A stretch of 64,000 nucleotides of DNA, taken from the NCBI RefSeq assembly GCF_003363435.1, contig NZ_QRCT01000049.1, positions 248,001 through 312,000 of the forward strand. The letters run 5' to 3'. The notes under the pieces are model-generated. The model saw nothing but the letters and a program-made list of their open reading frames with translations. It was not told the origin of the DNA and did not search any database. Every line of letters starts with the position of its first letter. The first letter of the stretch is position 1. Both the position numbers and the translations under genes were made by a program. Shown here piece by piece: positions 44,204 to 53,354 of this stretch. Origin of the DNA: Anaerosacchariphilus polymeriproducens. GTDB taxonomy: Bacteria > Bacillota > Clostridia > Lachnospirales > Lachnospiraceae.

Positions 44204-45247
44204 TTATAATTTAATAACAGCCTTAACAATATTTGCCTTATCCTTCACACTTTTGTCCATCGCTTCTTGAATATGATCAAAGTCGAAAATGTCTGTTACT
44301 ATTTCTTTAATATCAATTTTGCCTGCTGCTACTGCATCTATCGCAGCCGGATAAATATGACGATAACGGAATACCGTTTTGAATGTAACTTCTTTGTCAA
44401 GTGCTAAGCTAATAGGCATGTTAACTGTACCACTTGTTGTATATCCAACAAGTACTATGTTAGAACCTTTTTTCACAATTTCTACACTTTGCTGTGTTGT
44501 TATCTCAGTTCCGGCAGTTTCTATTGCAAGATCAAATCCTTTTCCATCTGTAATTTCCAAACATTTTTTTATCACATCCTCTTTCGATGCATTAATTACT
44601 CCTGCAGCTCCTAATTCTAAAGCTTTTTCCAATCGCTTATCCATAATATCCACTACATATATCTGGCTTAAACCTTTCGCCTTCAGCGCCAGTAATGTAA
44701 CAAGTCCGATACATCCGGCCCCTAATATGACTGCACTCTGGCCAATTTGGGCATCCCCTTGATTCGCTGCATGAAATCCAACAGCGAGAGGTTCTATCAA
44801 TGCGCCCTCCATTGTTGTCATGTTTTCTGGCAGTTTAAAACAAAGTGCTGCTTCATGGGCTACATATTCCTGGAATACACCATCAACCGGAGGCGTTGCA
44901 AAAAATATAACATCCGGACAAAGATTATATTCTCCCCGTCTGCAGAATTCACAAGTACCGCAGGTTTTTCCTGGTTCCAAAGCCACCTTATCCCCTACTT
45001 TCAAATGAGTCACATTATCTCCGACTTCTACTACAGTACCGCCGGTTTCATGACCTAATACAAAAGGGGGCTCTACAATATAATTTCCAATCCTGCCAAA
45101 TTCATAATAATGCAGATCACTTCCGCATATACCTACATATTCAATTTTGACTAAAACTTCATTCGCTTCAACCTTTGGGACAGGACGATTCGTATAACCC
45201 ATCTGGCCAATTCCATTCATAACTGCAACTTTCATGTTTTCCATCAT
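44204..45247 (-). CDS. Zinc-dependent polyol (L-iditol/sorbitol-type) dehydrogenase
   Basis: A 347-residue medium-chain dehydrogenase: catalytic zinc ligands in GICGSDLHYYEFGR and GHETGG, structural zinc cysteines in CGTCEFCRRGEYNLC, and the NAD-binding AVILGAGCIGLVTLLA. It is closest to the sorbitol/xylitol/threonine dehydrogenase group. It should oxidise an imported polyol to a ketose with NAD+. GGAGAG precedes the ATG. Its neighbours, a ribose-type ABC importer and a fructokinase, make sorbitol the simplest substrate, but xylitol or another polyol is possible. Confidence 0.9.
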   Translation of the reverse strand: MMENMKVAVMNGIGQMGYTNRPVPKVEANEVLVKIEYVGICGSDLHYYEFGRIGNYIVEPPFVLGHETGGTVVEVGDNVTHLKVGDKVALEPGKTCGTCEFCRRGEYNLCPDVIFFATPPVDGVFQEYVAHEAALCFKLPENMTTMEGALIEPLAVGFHAANQGDAQIGQSAVILGAGCIGLVTLLALKAKGLSQIYVVDIMDKRLEKALELGAAGVINASKEDVIKKCLEITDGKGFDLAIETAGTEITTQQSVEIVKKGSNIVLVGYTTSGTVNMPISLALDKEVTFKTVFRYRHIYPAAIDAVAAGKIDIKEIVTDIFDFDHIQEAMDKSVKDKANIVKAVIKL

Positions 45248-45263
45248 TTTTACTCTCCTTTAC

Positions 45264-46220
45264 TTAAGCTGTTTTTGCTACTTTTACTGATTTATACTTT
45301 TGCCAACAGTCAAAGCCAACAGCTACTAATAAAACAAGTCCTTTGGTTACCATTTGTACGTATTGACTTACATTTAATAATACCATTCCATTACTGAGGA
45401 CACCCAATATCAAGACTCCTGCCACAACATTGGACATTTTTCCTGAGCCTCCATTAACACTGACACCACCCAGTACAACAGCTGTAAGTACATCAAATTC
45501 AAAGCCTTTTCCGGCTAATGCCTGACCTGAATTGGTACGGGATAACATAACCACACCTGCTATTCCTGCAAACAATCCTGATAATGTATAGACTAAATAT
45601 TTGACTCTCTTAACATGAATACCGGAAAGTTTTGCAGCCTCTTCATTTCCACCTACTGCATAAAAATAGCGGCCAAAATATGTTTTATTAAGTATAAAGG
45701 AACCTATTCCAAGAATTATAATCATGATGACAACCGGAATCGGTACAGGACCTATGTATCCCTGACCAATGACAGCAAATGACTTCGGGAACCCAAAAAT
45801 TGGTATACCACCGGAAATGATATAAGCGATTCCTTCTAAAATAGTCATACTTGATAAGGTAACAATCAATGGAGGCATATTAATATTAGCTATAATCCAT
45901 CCATTTAAAAATCCAACAAATACACTGATTGCAATAGCAATGAAACATGACATTACCGGATTCATTCCTTCTTTTACCATCATCCAGGCTGCAACAATAT
46001 TAACAACCGTAATCTGTGATCCAATAGACAAATCAATACCACCAAGCAACAATACAAAAGCCATACCCACCGAAGCAATTCCCAACATGGATACTTGTCT
46101 CGCTACATTAAATAAATTTGATGATACCAAAAATGAATCGGTAGAAACCGAGAAAAAGATTACTAACAATAATAATACCACATATATACCATATTTTTTA
46201 ATGAATTCCATTAATTTCAT
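45264..46220 (-). CDS. ABC transporter permease, RbsC type
   Basis: A 318-residue membrane protein with eight to ten helices of the CUT2 family (LLGGIDLSIGSQITVVNI, the GGNEEAAKLSGIHV cytoplasmic loop, VLGGVSVNGGSG). It forms the pore of a ribose-type sugar importer. Its ATG overlaps the ATPase stop as ATGA, so the two are translationally coupled. The transported compound is inferred to be a polyol or ketose from the dehydrogenase and kinase that follow. Confidence 0.94.
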   Translation of the reverse strand: MKLMEFIKKYGIYVVLLLLVIFFSVSTDSFLVSSNLFNVARQVSMLGIASVGMAFVLLLGGIDLSIGSQITVVNIVAAWMMVKEGMNPVMSCFIAIAISVFVGFLNGWIIANINMPPLIVTLSSMTILEGIAYIISGGIPIFGFPKSFAVIGQGYIGPVPIPVVIMIIILGIGSFILNKTYFGRYFYAVGGNEEAAKLSGIHVKRVKYLVYTLSGLFAGIAGVVMLSRTNSGQALAGKGFEFDVLTAVVLGGVSVNGGSGKMSNVVAGVLILGVLSNGMVLLNVSQYVQMVTKGLVLLVAVGFDCWQKYKSVKVAKTA

Positions 46221-47719
46221 AATTTTCCTCCTGTTTTTGAAGCATAACTCATAATTAATTCTTGAGTAAATTCTTCTTTTCTTACCTCTCCAGTAATTTT
46301 TCCTTCCGCCAGAACAATAATACGGTCAGACATACCCATTAACTCTTCCATTTCTGAGGAGATCATTAAAACGGTTTTTCCGCTTTCTACTAATTTGTTT
46401 ATTAGTTTATAAATCTCATATTTTGCGCCTATATCGATACCTCTTGTAGGCTCATCTAAAATTATTAATTCTGAATCTGCTGCAAGCCACTTTCCTAAAA
46501 TGACCTTTTGCTGGTTTCCACCACTCAAATTCTTCACTTTCTGCTCTAAATACGGCGTTTTAATTTTTAACTCCTCTTTATATTTTGATGCAATATTTTT
46601 TTCTTCTTTTTTATTAATTACAGAAAAATTTGAAATATTTTTCATTATTGTCATAGTAATATTACTTTTTATTTCCATATCCAGTAATGCACCCTGCTGT
46701 TTTCGATCCTCGGGAACTAATGCAATTCCATGATCAATAGCTTCTCTTGGTGTCTTTGGGGCAATTTCTTTTCCTTTGAAAAAAATTTTACCGCTGGTTC
46801 TGGCTTTTACACCAAATATAATTTCTGCAAGTTCTGTTCTTCCTGCTCCAATCAAGCCGGCAAAACCTAAGACTTCACCCTTCTTAATTTCAAATGAAAT
46901 ATCTTTTAATCCATTTCCGGTTAAATGTTGCGCCTCAAGTAAAACCTCGTTACGATATGTCCTCGTTCTTGGCGGAAAAGTCTCTTTTAATTCTCGCCCA
47001 ACCATAAGTGTCACTAATTCATCTACATACGTATCTTTTGTATACAAAGTCTGTACTTTTTCTCCATCTCGCAAAACCGTAATTCTATCTGTTAAATAGA
47101 AGATTTCATCTAAACGATGTGAAATGTATAATATCGTTACCCCTGCTTTTTTTAAGCGCTCTATCATTTCATAAAGTCTTTCTACTTCGGATTTTGTCAG
47201 AGGGGCTGATGGCTCGTCCATTATTAAAATTCTAGCATTCTGAGAAATTGCTTTTGCTATTTCTACAAGCTGTTGATATCCTACTGTTAAATTTTTTACC
47301 AATTCATCCGGTGCAATATTAATTTGAAACTGTTTAAAAATCTTTTCCGTTTCTTCTTCCATCGCTTTTTTATCAATCATAATACCTTTTCGAATAGCTC
47401 TTCCCAAAAAGATATTTTCTGCAACAGATAATTCGCCTACTAAATTAAATTCTTGATAAATAACAGCTAATCCATTATTTTCCGCTAGTTTAGGATTCAT
47501 TTGTGCATACTCAATACCATTAATAATAATTTTCCCACTATCCGGAATCGTTGCACCTGTACATGTTTTTATCAGTGTTGATTTACCTGCACCATTTTCT
47601 CCGACTAAACCATGAATTTCGCCTTCTTTTAGCTCTAAGTCAACCTTATTCAAAGCAACAACACCAGGATATGTCTTTTTTATATTTTGCAATTGTAAAA
47701 TACTTTTTGCCTCTTTCAT
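46217..47719 (-). CDS. ABC transporter double ATPase, RbsA type
   Basis: A 500-residue protein with two ABC domains. The first has Walker A GENGAGKST, and signature-like LTVGYQQLVEIAKA; the second has a variant P-loop GLIGAGRTE and signature LSGGNQQKVILGKWLA with Walker B LIILDEPTRGID. The degenerate second P-loop is normal in RbsA-type ATPases. It powers the CUT2 importer. GAGG precedes the ATG. A hairpin in the gap upstream may lower its expression relative to the binding protein. Confidence 0.95.
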   Translation of the reverse strand: MKEAKSILQLQNIKKTYPGVVALNKVDLELKEGEIHGLVGENGAGKSTLIKTCTGATIPDSGKIIINGIEYAQMNPKLAENNGLAVIYQEFNLVGELSVAENIFLGRAIRKGIMIDKKAMEEETEKIFKQFQINIAPDELVKNLTVGYQQLVEIAKAISQNARILIMDEPSAPLTKSEVERLYEMIERLKKAGVTILYISHRLDEIFYLTDRITVLRDGEKVQTLYTKDTYVDELVTLMVGRELKETFPPRTRTYRNEVLLEAQHLTGNGLKDISFEIKKGEVLGFAGLIGAGRTELAEIIFGVKARTSGKIFFKGKEIAPKTPREAIDHGIALVPEDRKQQGALLDMEIKSNITMTIMKNISNFSVINKKEEKNIASKYKEELKIKTPYLEQKVKNLSGGNQQKVILGKWLAADSELIILDEPTRGIDIGAKYEIYKLINKLVESGKTVLMISSEMEELMGMSDRIIVLAEGKITGEVRKEEFTQELIMSYASKTGGKL

Positions 47720-47752
47720 TGTTTCACCTCTATTTTTCCTTTTATTTCAGAA

Positions 47753-47792
47753 AAGGGCTTGAGACACATCTCTCAAACGTTCTCAAACCCTT
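47753..47792 (-). terminator. Intercistronic hairpin after the binding-protein gene
   Basis: AAGGGCTTGAGA (47753-47764) pairs with TCTCAAACCCTT (47781-47792) with one mismatch; TTTT follows weakly on the minus strand. It lies between binding protein and ATPase genes, so it probably acts as an attenuating terminator or 3'-end stabiliser. Confidence 0.6.
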
Positions 47793-47805
47793 AACTTTAA
47801 TGTCA

Positions 47806-48816
47806 CTATTCTGAATAATATTGACTGAGGTTCTCTTTTGTGACCGGAATAGTTTCACGATAAATTTTCTTTTCTACTTCTTCTCCAGCTAATAATTTTT
47901 TCAACCATGAAAAGATTTCATCTGCAATTTTGTCTGCTCCACCTGTAATCAAAACTGACATTCTACAAGCTTCATTTTTGTTCATTGCAGCAAGTTCTTC
48001 TTCTGTTGCATCTGCTGCAAAAATTCCAAAATCATCTGTCAGCTTTCCTGATGCTTTCACTGCTTCATTAGCTCCGACAGCTCCTCCACCTCCGATACAG
48101 GCAATTACCTTTATATCTGGATTCGCTTGTAAAAATGTTTCTGTTTTGCTCATTCCTTCTGTTGCATTTATTGCACTACTCTGTGCAACAATTTTTGCTT
48201 TAGGAGCTTTTTCTTTAATAGCATCCACAATACCATTTCCTCTTTGTAATAAAATCTCTAATTGTGGGTAGTCTAGTACTGCAACTTCACATTCGCCATT
48301 AAATTTTTCATTAATCCATTTTGCAGCTTCATCACCAATCATTTTTCCTAATTCATAGTTATCGATCAACCAGCAGATATCTGCATTTTTAATATCTTCA
48401 TCCCAGCAATATACCTTTATTCCAGCTTTCATAGCCTGTCCCAACACTTCTTCTAGTGCATTGGCTTCCGCAGGTTGAATCACAATAGCATCTACATCAC
48501 TTGCAATAAAATTTTCAACTTGTTCAATTTGAGTTGAAGCATTACTTGCACAATCCAAATAAGTAAAACTTCCTCCATCTGCTTCAATAAGTTTTTTCAA
48601 AGCTTCACAGGAACCAGCCCAAATCTGATTACTTAAATCTTGTACTGTCATACCGATTTTGTAACTTCCATTTGAAGTATCTGCTGTTTCATTGTCTGCT
48701 TTTTCTGTTACCTTCTGATCCTTTGATTCTGATGCATTGTCTGTTTTGGTACCACACCCCGCCAAAAGTGTCACCAGCATAGTTGCACATAGTAACATTG
48801 ATAATACCTTTTTCAT
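47806..48816 (-). CDS. Sugar/polyol-binding lipoprotein of the ABC importer
   Basis: A 336-residue protein with a lipoprotein signal (LLAGCG, cysteine about residue 21) and a periplasmic-binding-protein-1 (RbsB-like) fold: YKIGMTVQDLSNQIWAG, DAIVIQPAEANALEEVL, VAVLDYPQLEILLQRGNG and ACIGGGGAVGANEAVK. It captures the substrate outside the membrane. AAAGGAGG precedes the ATG. It heads the polyol operon, whose promoter contains ROK-type operator elements also found before the adjacent repressor gene. Confidence 0.94.
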   Translation of the reverse strand: MKKVLSMLLCATMLVTLLAGCGTKTDNASESKDQKVTEKADNETADTSNGSYKIGMTVQDLSNQIWAGSCEALKKLIEADGGSFTYLDCASNASTQIEQVENFIASDVDAIVIQPAEANALEEVLGQAMKAGIKVYCWDEDIKNADICWLIDNYELGKMIGDEAAKWINEKFNGECEVAVLDYPQLEILLQRGNGIVDAIKEKAPKAKIVAQSSAINATEGMSKTETFLQANPDIKVIACIGGGGAVGANEAVKASGKLTDDFGIFAADATEEELAAMNKNEACRMSVLITGGADKIADEIFSWLKKLLAGEEVEKKIYRETIPVTKENLSQYYSE

Positions 48817-48876
48817 TACTTTTCCTCCTTTAATAATTTCTATTAACCCTAGCTAATGCTAGTTAGTTACTATTAT

Positions 48877-48943
48877 GTAAATACTTTATTAAATACTTTT
48901 ATTAAAGTAATTACATACTAACATTCTTTTTATAAAACGTCAA
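48877..48943 (-). promoter_or_regulatory. Polyol operon promoter with ROK-type operators
   Basis: Minus-strand -35 TTGACG (48938-48943), 17-base spacer, -10 TAGTAT (48915-48920). Immediately downstream are three TACTTT half-sites: the dyad TACTTT-TATT-AAAGTA (48894-48909) and an outer near-palindrome (48877-48914) with arms GTAAATACTTT and AAAGTAATTAC. The same TACTTTT/AAAAGTA dyad lies in front of the ROK gene. Confidence 0.72.
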
Positions 48944-49028
48944 CATCTTTTTGTCTTTTTGTACAATAATCATTAAACATTATACGTTACTTTGTTTGTT
49001 TTTAACAAATAAACTAGCAAATTTTCCA

Positions 49029-49067
49029 CAAAAAAAAATGAAAACCCTAATTTCACTCAGAGTTTTC
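49029..49067 (-). terminator. Terminator of the ROK repressor gene
   Basis: GAAAACCCT (49040-49048) pairs with AGAGTTTTC (49059-49067) with one mismatch, followed on the minus strand by a run of T residues (49029-49038). Confidence 0.75.
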
Positions 49068-49091
49068 AGCTCTATAAACTTTTACCACTTT

Positions 49092-50252
49092 CTATATACT
49101 GCTAATAAAACTTTCAATATGTAAAATAGCAGCTCCCAAAGCAGACGCCTCTACTTGATAACGGCAAGGCTGGATATAAGTTTCGTCTTTACTGAAGGTG
49201 TTCAACAAAGCTACCTTTTCTTGCAAACGTTTTAGATATGGCTCAATAAAACTACCTACATAACCTCCAATAATAATTTTACAATCAAAAATCATTCTCA
49301 GACTATTAACCTCGAGAGCTAAATATCCTAAATATTCTTCCCACATTTCTTCAAATTCCCGGTTTCCCTTCTGAAGCTCTTCAAAGAAAATTTCCAATTT
49401 TCCTTCTGTTTTCTGTGATAACTTTTTAGCAGAACAATACACATCAAAACATCCCTGTTTTCCGCAATAACATTGTTCTCCTCCAGGAATTAAGGTGACA
49501 TGTCCAAATTCTCCTCCACGCCAATTATCTCCTAAATACAATTTTTCACTCACTTGAAAGGTCTCATCAAAATTATTTTTAGGCTGTATGATTGTACCTC
49601 CAACACTATTACTTAATGATAAGTAAACCGCAGTAGATTGATTTTTTGCATTATATATCTCAGCAAGTCCAGCCGCATTTGCATCATTTATAAAATAACA
49701 TGGATAATTTAAAAATTGACTAAAGCTAGAACACGGAACATCTTTTATTCCTAATACATGTGAAAATGTAATTGTTTTATTATCTGGTGTTACGATACCC
49801 GGAATCGATATACCAAATCCAAGAAAAGTTTCTTCATCCATATTACTTTCTTCTAAAAATTTATGAGCTAAATTTCCTAACTCTTTATAATATGAATCTT
49901 CACTTCTAAACGGCTTATACATCCTCGTATGTCTTAATACTTTTCCTGATAGATCTGTCAATGCGAAACCTACATGATTTTGTGTAATATCAATACCAAT
50001 CGCCCACCTGGCATTTTGTAAGGGTGACAAAACTTTAGCCTTTCGCCCTCCTGTTGATTCAAAAGCACCTTCTTCACAGATCAATCCATGTTCCATCAAT
50101 TCTTTCACATTTTGTAGGACTGTGGGCATACTGATATTTAAATTTAAAGCAATATCAGGCTTTGATACTTTTTCAAACTTATTAACATACCGAAATATTT
50201 GATTGCGGTTAATTCTTTTTACTTCCATGTTATTTGCTTTAATTTTATTCAT
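49092..50252 (-). CDS. ROK-family transcriptional repressor
   Basis: A 386-residue protein with an N-terminal winged helix (SKPDIALNLNISMPTVLQNVKELMEHGLI) and a C-terminal ROK sugar-kinase-like domain (FGISIPGIVTP, GGEFGHVTLIPGG, and zinc motif CYCGKQGCFDVYCS). XylR/NagC-type members repress sugar genes and respond to sugar or sugar phosphate. GGAG precedes the ATG. Matching dyads just after the -10 of its own promoter and of the downstream polyol operon indicate autorepression and control of that operon. The inducer is unknown. Confidence 0.94.
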   Translation of the reverse strand: MNKIKANNMEVKRINRNQIFRYVNKFEKVSKPDIALNLNISMPTVLQNVKELMEHGLICEEGAFESTGGRKAKVLSPLQNARWAIGIDITQNHVGFALTDLSGKVLRHTRMYKPFRSEDSYYKELGNLAHKFLEESNMDEETFLGFGISIPGIVTPDNKTITFSHVLGIKDVPCSSFSQFLNYPCYFINDANAAGLAEIYNAKNQSTAVYLSLSNSVGGTIIQPKNNFDETFQVSEKLYLGDNWRGGEFGHVTLIPGGEQCYCGKQGCFDVYCSAKKLSQKTEGKLEIFFEELQKGNREFEEMWEEYLGYLALEVNSLRMIFDCKIIIGGYVGSFIEPYLKRLQEKVALLNTFSKDETYIQPCRYQVEASALGAAILHIESFISSI

Positions 50253-50268
50253 ACGTCACTCCATGTTG

Positions 50269-50327
50269 ATACTTTTATAAAAGTATTTATTTAACTATAA
50301 TATACTTTAAAATGAATAAATTGACAA
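50269..50327 (-). promoter_or_regulatory. ROK gene promoter and perfect operator palindrome
   Basis: Minus-strand -35 TTGTCA (50322-50327), 17-base spacer, -10 TATATT (50299-50304). The perfect 18-base palindrome ATACTTTTATAAAAGTAT (50269-50286) begins about 12 bases downstream of the -10. Confidence 0.8.
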
Positions 50328-50332
50328 GTATT

Positions 50333-52714
50333 TTATGAAATATGTTTCCAAAAATCTTCTAATTCTAATTTTAATTGTTCCATATTTCCTTGCTTAAAAT
50401 CTTTCCATTCATAAGGAAATTGATTCTGATATGATTTGGTACAAAACCTATCATCCATCAAAATAATTACGCCTAGATCATCATCTGTCCGAATTACACG
50501 ACCTGCTGCTTGCAGTACCTTATTCATACCCTGGAAACGATAAGCAAAATCAAATCCGTTCATTTGTCTTTCATCAAAATACTGTTTCAATATTTCTCGT
50601 TCATTACATACCTGCGGAAGTCCCGTACCTACAATCAACGTTCCAATTAAAGAATCATTTTTTAAATCTATTCCCTCACTAAAAACTCCACCCATTACAC
50701 AAAACCCAATAAGACTTTTTTCGGGCTTCGATATGAATCTTTCCAAAAACGTCTCTCTCTGCTCTTCTATCATATTGGGCTGTTGTAAAATACAATCAAC
50801 GTCTGGTATTTGATACTCTTGAAAAATCTCATAGACATCTTCCATCATACGATAAGAAGGAAAAAACACCATATAATTTCCCTTTTTTGCCAACACTACA
50901 GTCCGTATGTATTCTGCCATTTTAGAAAACTCAAAATAACCTCTTCTTGTGTATTTACTACTAACATCTGATCCTATATATAGCAATCTCTTCTTTTCGT
51001 CGAAAGGTGATTTTACATATATAGCATAATCATCTTCATTTTTACTCAATAAGCTTTTATAATATTGGATCGGTAATAAAGTGGCTGAAAAATAAATTGT
51101 GCTAAGTCCCTTATCCAGACATCCTTGTAAGTTGGTAGAAGTATCAATACAAAAAAGACGTATTTTAAATCTTCCATCTGGTTCCAACTCAGTATATATC
51201 ACATAATTCTCATCTACACGGTCATAAATTTGAAAGAAATTTCTTAAACGAAAATAGAACTCTAATAAAATTTCCTGATTTGGTAACTGTTCTTGAACTT
51301 CCATAAACTTTTCTAATTCACCCATCAAATGAAGAATATTGACCCAAAAACTCCCTATGCTTTCATGAATTTGATAGTTCTCACATTCTCGTTTCATTTC
51401 CAATAAATTTCGATTACACCTCTCTAAAGCACGTTCCAAAGTTTTATTATAATATTTAACTATTTTTTTCACCTCAAGAAAATCTTCTTTATAAAGAGAT
51501 GCACTATACATTTCTCGTCCCCGCTCCACTAAATTATGTGCTTCATCAATCAAAAAAATATACTCACCTTTTATACTTTCTCCAAAAAATCTTCGTAGAT
51601 AAACATTAGGATCGAACACATAATTATAATCACAAATAATAACATCAGACCAGGTCGTGATATCTAAACACATTTCAAATGGACAAACACGAAATCTCTC
51701 TGCATAATCTGAAATAACTTCTCTGGTAAACTCATCTTGTGATGTCAATAATTGAAATACAGCTTCATTTATTCTATCATAATGACCTTTTGCAACCGGA
51801 CACTCTTGAGGATTACAAATCATATCCTCACATAAGCAAATTTTTTCTTTTGCCGTTATTGTAACAACTTTTCCACGAAAGCCTTGTCTCTTAAGTAATT
51901 GAAAAGTTTCTTGAGCAACTGTCCGCGTAATCGTTTTTGCTGTCATATAAAAAATTTTTTCTCCCAGGTTCTCTCCCATAGCTTTAACAGCTGGAAATAC
52001 AACTGAAATCGTTTTTCCAACTCCAGTTGGTGCTTGTATAAATAATTTCTTCTTTCGATATATCGTTCTGTAAACAGATGCAGCCAAATCTTTTTGTCCA
52101 TTTCGATATGGAAATGGAAAGTTTAATGGTTGAATCGATTTTTGCCGTGTCTTTCTCCATTCAAACTGAAATCTTGCCCATTTCTCATATTCTTTTACCA
52201 GATTCAAGAACCAACTTTCCAATTCTGAATAATCATACTTATCCACAAAGCGCTTAACTTGTTCGTTATCTAAATTACAATATGTCAACTGTATCTGAAT
52301 TTCCTCCAACTGATGATCTTTCGCATATATATACCCATAGCACATTGCTTGTGCTTTATGGACAAAAACAGGTTCTGTAATATATTCTAAATCTTTGAAA
52401 GTACCTTTAATCTCATCAATAGTTATCAAATCTTCTTCAATAAGTATACCATCAGCCCTGCCTTCAATGCATATTGAAAAATCATTACATTTTTCAATCG
52501 TCTTCAAAGGAACTTCCGGATAATAATTAGACCCCATTCTTTTTTGTATTTTGCGATGCATCTTGCTTCCAGCCTGCATCGCGTCTTTATCCATACCTGA
52601 TGCTTTTCTATTATCAATATCTCCTGTTCGTAGAATAAATTCTACCAAATTACGTACTGAAATTTTAATTACTTCTTCTGATAATGAAGCATTCTTACTT
52701 GCGATTTTATCCAT
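50333..52714 (-). CDS. PD-(D/E)XK nuclease fused to Rad3/XPD-like iron-sulfur helicase
   Basis: A 793-residue fusion. Residues about 20-165 look like a RecB/Cas4-type nuclease: EGRADGI, the catalytic IDEIKGT and QAMCYGYIYA (QxxxY). The rest is a superfamily-2 helicase of the DinG/XPD group: Walker A APTGVGKTI, DEAH-type LIDEAHNL, and cysteines in CLCEDMICNPQECP and CPFEMCL for a [4Fe-4S] cluster; C-terminal motif VI reads QAAGRVIRTDDD. It should unwind 5'-to-3' and cut DNA during repair. Start MDKIAS at 52714 has GAGG eight bases upstream; earlier in-frame codons (52741, 52744) lack a site. This architecture is widespread in Clostridia. Confidence 0.88.
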   Translation of the reverse strand: MDKIASKNASLSEEVIKISVRNLVEFILRTGDIDNRKASGMDKDAMQAGSKMHRKIQKRMGSNYYPEVPLKTIEKCNDFSICIEGRADGILIEEDLITIDEIKGTFKDLEYITEPVFVHKAQAMCYGYIYAKDHQLEEIQIQLTYCNLDNEQVKRFVDKYDYSELESWFLNLVKEYEKWARFQFEWRKTRQKSIQPLNFPFPYRNGQKDLAASVYRTIYRKKKLFIQAPTGVGKTISVVFPAVKAMGENLGEKIFYMTAKTITRTVAQETFQLLKRQGFRGKVVTITAKEKICLCEDMICNPQECPVAKGHYDRINEAVFQLLTSQDEFTREVISDYAERFRVCPFEMCLDITTWSDVIICDYNYVFDPNVYLRRFFGESIKGEYIFLIDEAHNLVERGREMYSASLYKEDFLEVKKIVKYYNKTLERALERCNRNLLEMKRECENYQIHESIGSFWVNILHLMGELEKFMEVQEQLPNQEILLEFYFRLRNFFQIYDRVDENYVIYTELEPDGRFKIRLFCIDTSTNLQGCLDKGLSTIYFSATLLPIQYYKSLLSKNEDDYAIYVKSPFDEKKRLLYIGSDVSSKYTRRGYFEFSKMAEYIRTVVLAKKGNYMVFFPSYRMMEDVYEIFQEYQIPDVDCILQQPNMIEEQRETFLERFISKPEKSLIGFCVMGGVFSEGIDLKNDSLIGTLIVGTGLPQVCNEREILKQYFDERQMNGFDFAYRFQGMNKVLQAAGRVIRTDDDLGVIILMDDRFCTKSYQNQFPYEWKDFKQGNMEQLKLELEDFWKHIS

Positions 52715-52800
52715 TTTAAAATCCTCAATTCTATAATTCATCAAACAATAAAATTATTTTGTATATATTTATTAGAAAACGCACATATTATATATAATAT

Positions 52801-52834
52801 AAAAAAGCTATAGGCAAAATTATTTACCTATAGC
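52801..52834 (-). terminator. Terminator of the HPr-like gene
   Basis: GCTATAGG/CCTATAGC perfect stem (52807-52814, 52827-52834) followed on the minus strand by six T residues. Confidence 0.8.
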
Positions 52835-52893
52835 CTTTTGTGACTTAACAACTCTCTATCTTATATGACTCTCTTTTAATATGATTAGGGATA

Positions 52894-53121
52894 CTATGCA
52901 CTAGCATATTTGTCCAATACATTTTCAAAAGATAAGTCTTCACCGCCATATTTTACAGTCAATTCTCTAGTAAGATCTAAGCTTAAAACCCCTAGAATTG
53001 ACTTGGCATCAATCGTTACACGATTGTAAAAGATATCAATGTCGAAATCACATTTTCCTGCTGCACCTACAAACTCTCTTACATCATCAGCCGCATTCAA
53101 TTTGATTTTCTTAACATTCAT
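52894..53121 (-). CDS. HPr-like protein lacking the phosphocarrier histidine
   Basis: A 75-residue HPr-fold protein. The regulatory-serine segment is intact (DAKSILGVLSLDL, S41 equivalent to Ser46 of HPr), but where HPr has the active GLHARPA histidine this protein reads NAADDVREFV, so it cannot accept phosphate from enzyme I. That combination resembles Crh of Bacillus, which works only in catabolite repression. The start at 53121 (MNVKK) is set by GGAG nine bases upstream; the open frame extends to 53151. It is monocistronic with a strong terminator. Its role as a CcpA partner is inference. Confidence 0.82.
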   Translation of the reverse strand: MNVKKIKLNAADDVREFVGAAGKCDFDIDIFYNRVTIDAKSILGVLSLDLTRELTVKYGGEDLSFENVLDKYASA

Positions 53122-53354
53122 TCCTTTCATCTCCTTCACATTGTAGCTCAAATATAATATCCACTACTGCTTTATCCTAGAAACTATACTATTTTCTCAT
53201 GATTTTTACTTTTTGTCAACTTTGACTATATAATGTAATATTGCCATTATGCATGGGTTTTATCCCAATATTTGTGTCTTTCTCATAAAATTTCTCACTC
53301 TTTCCAGAATAATTTTCCTGTTCTATTGTGAAATTTTATTCAAAAAAGTTTCCC

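Noticed and set aside
46217-47719. Degenerate second P-loop as sign of a broken ATPase
   Set aside because: Variation in the second P-loop is normal in RbsA-type double ATPases.
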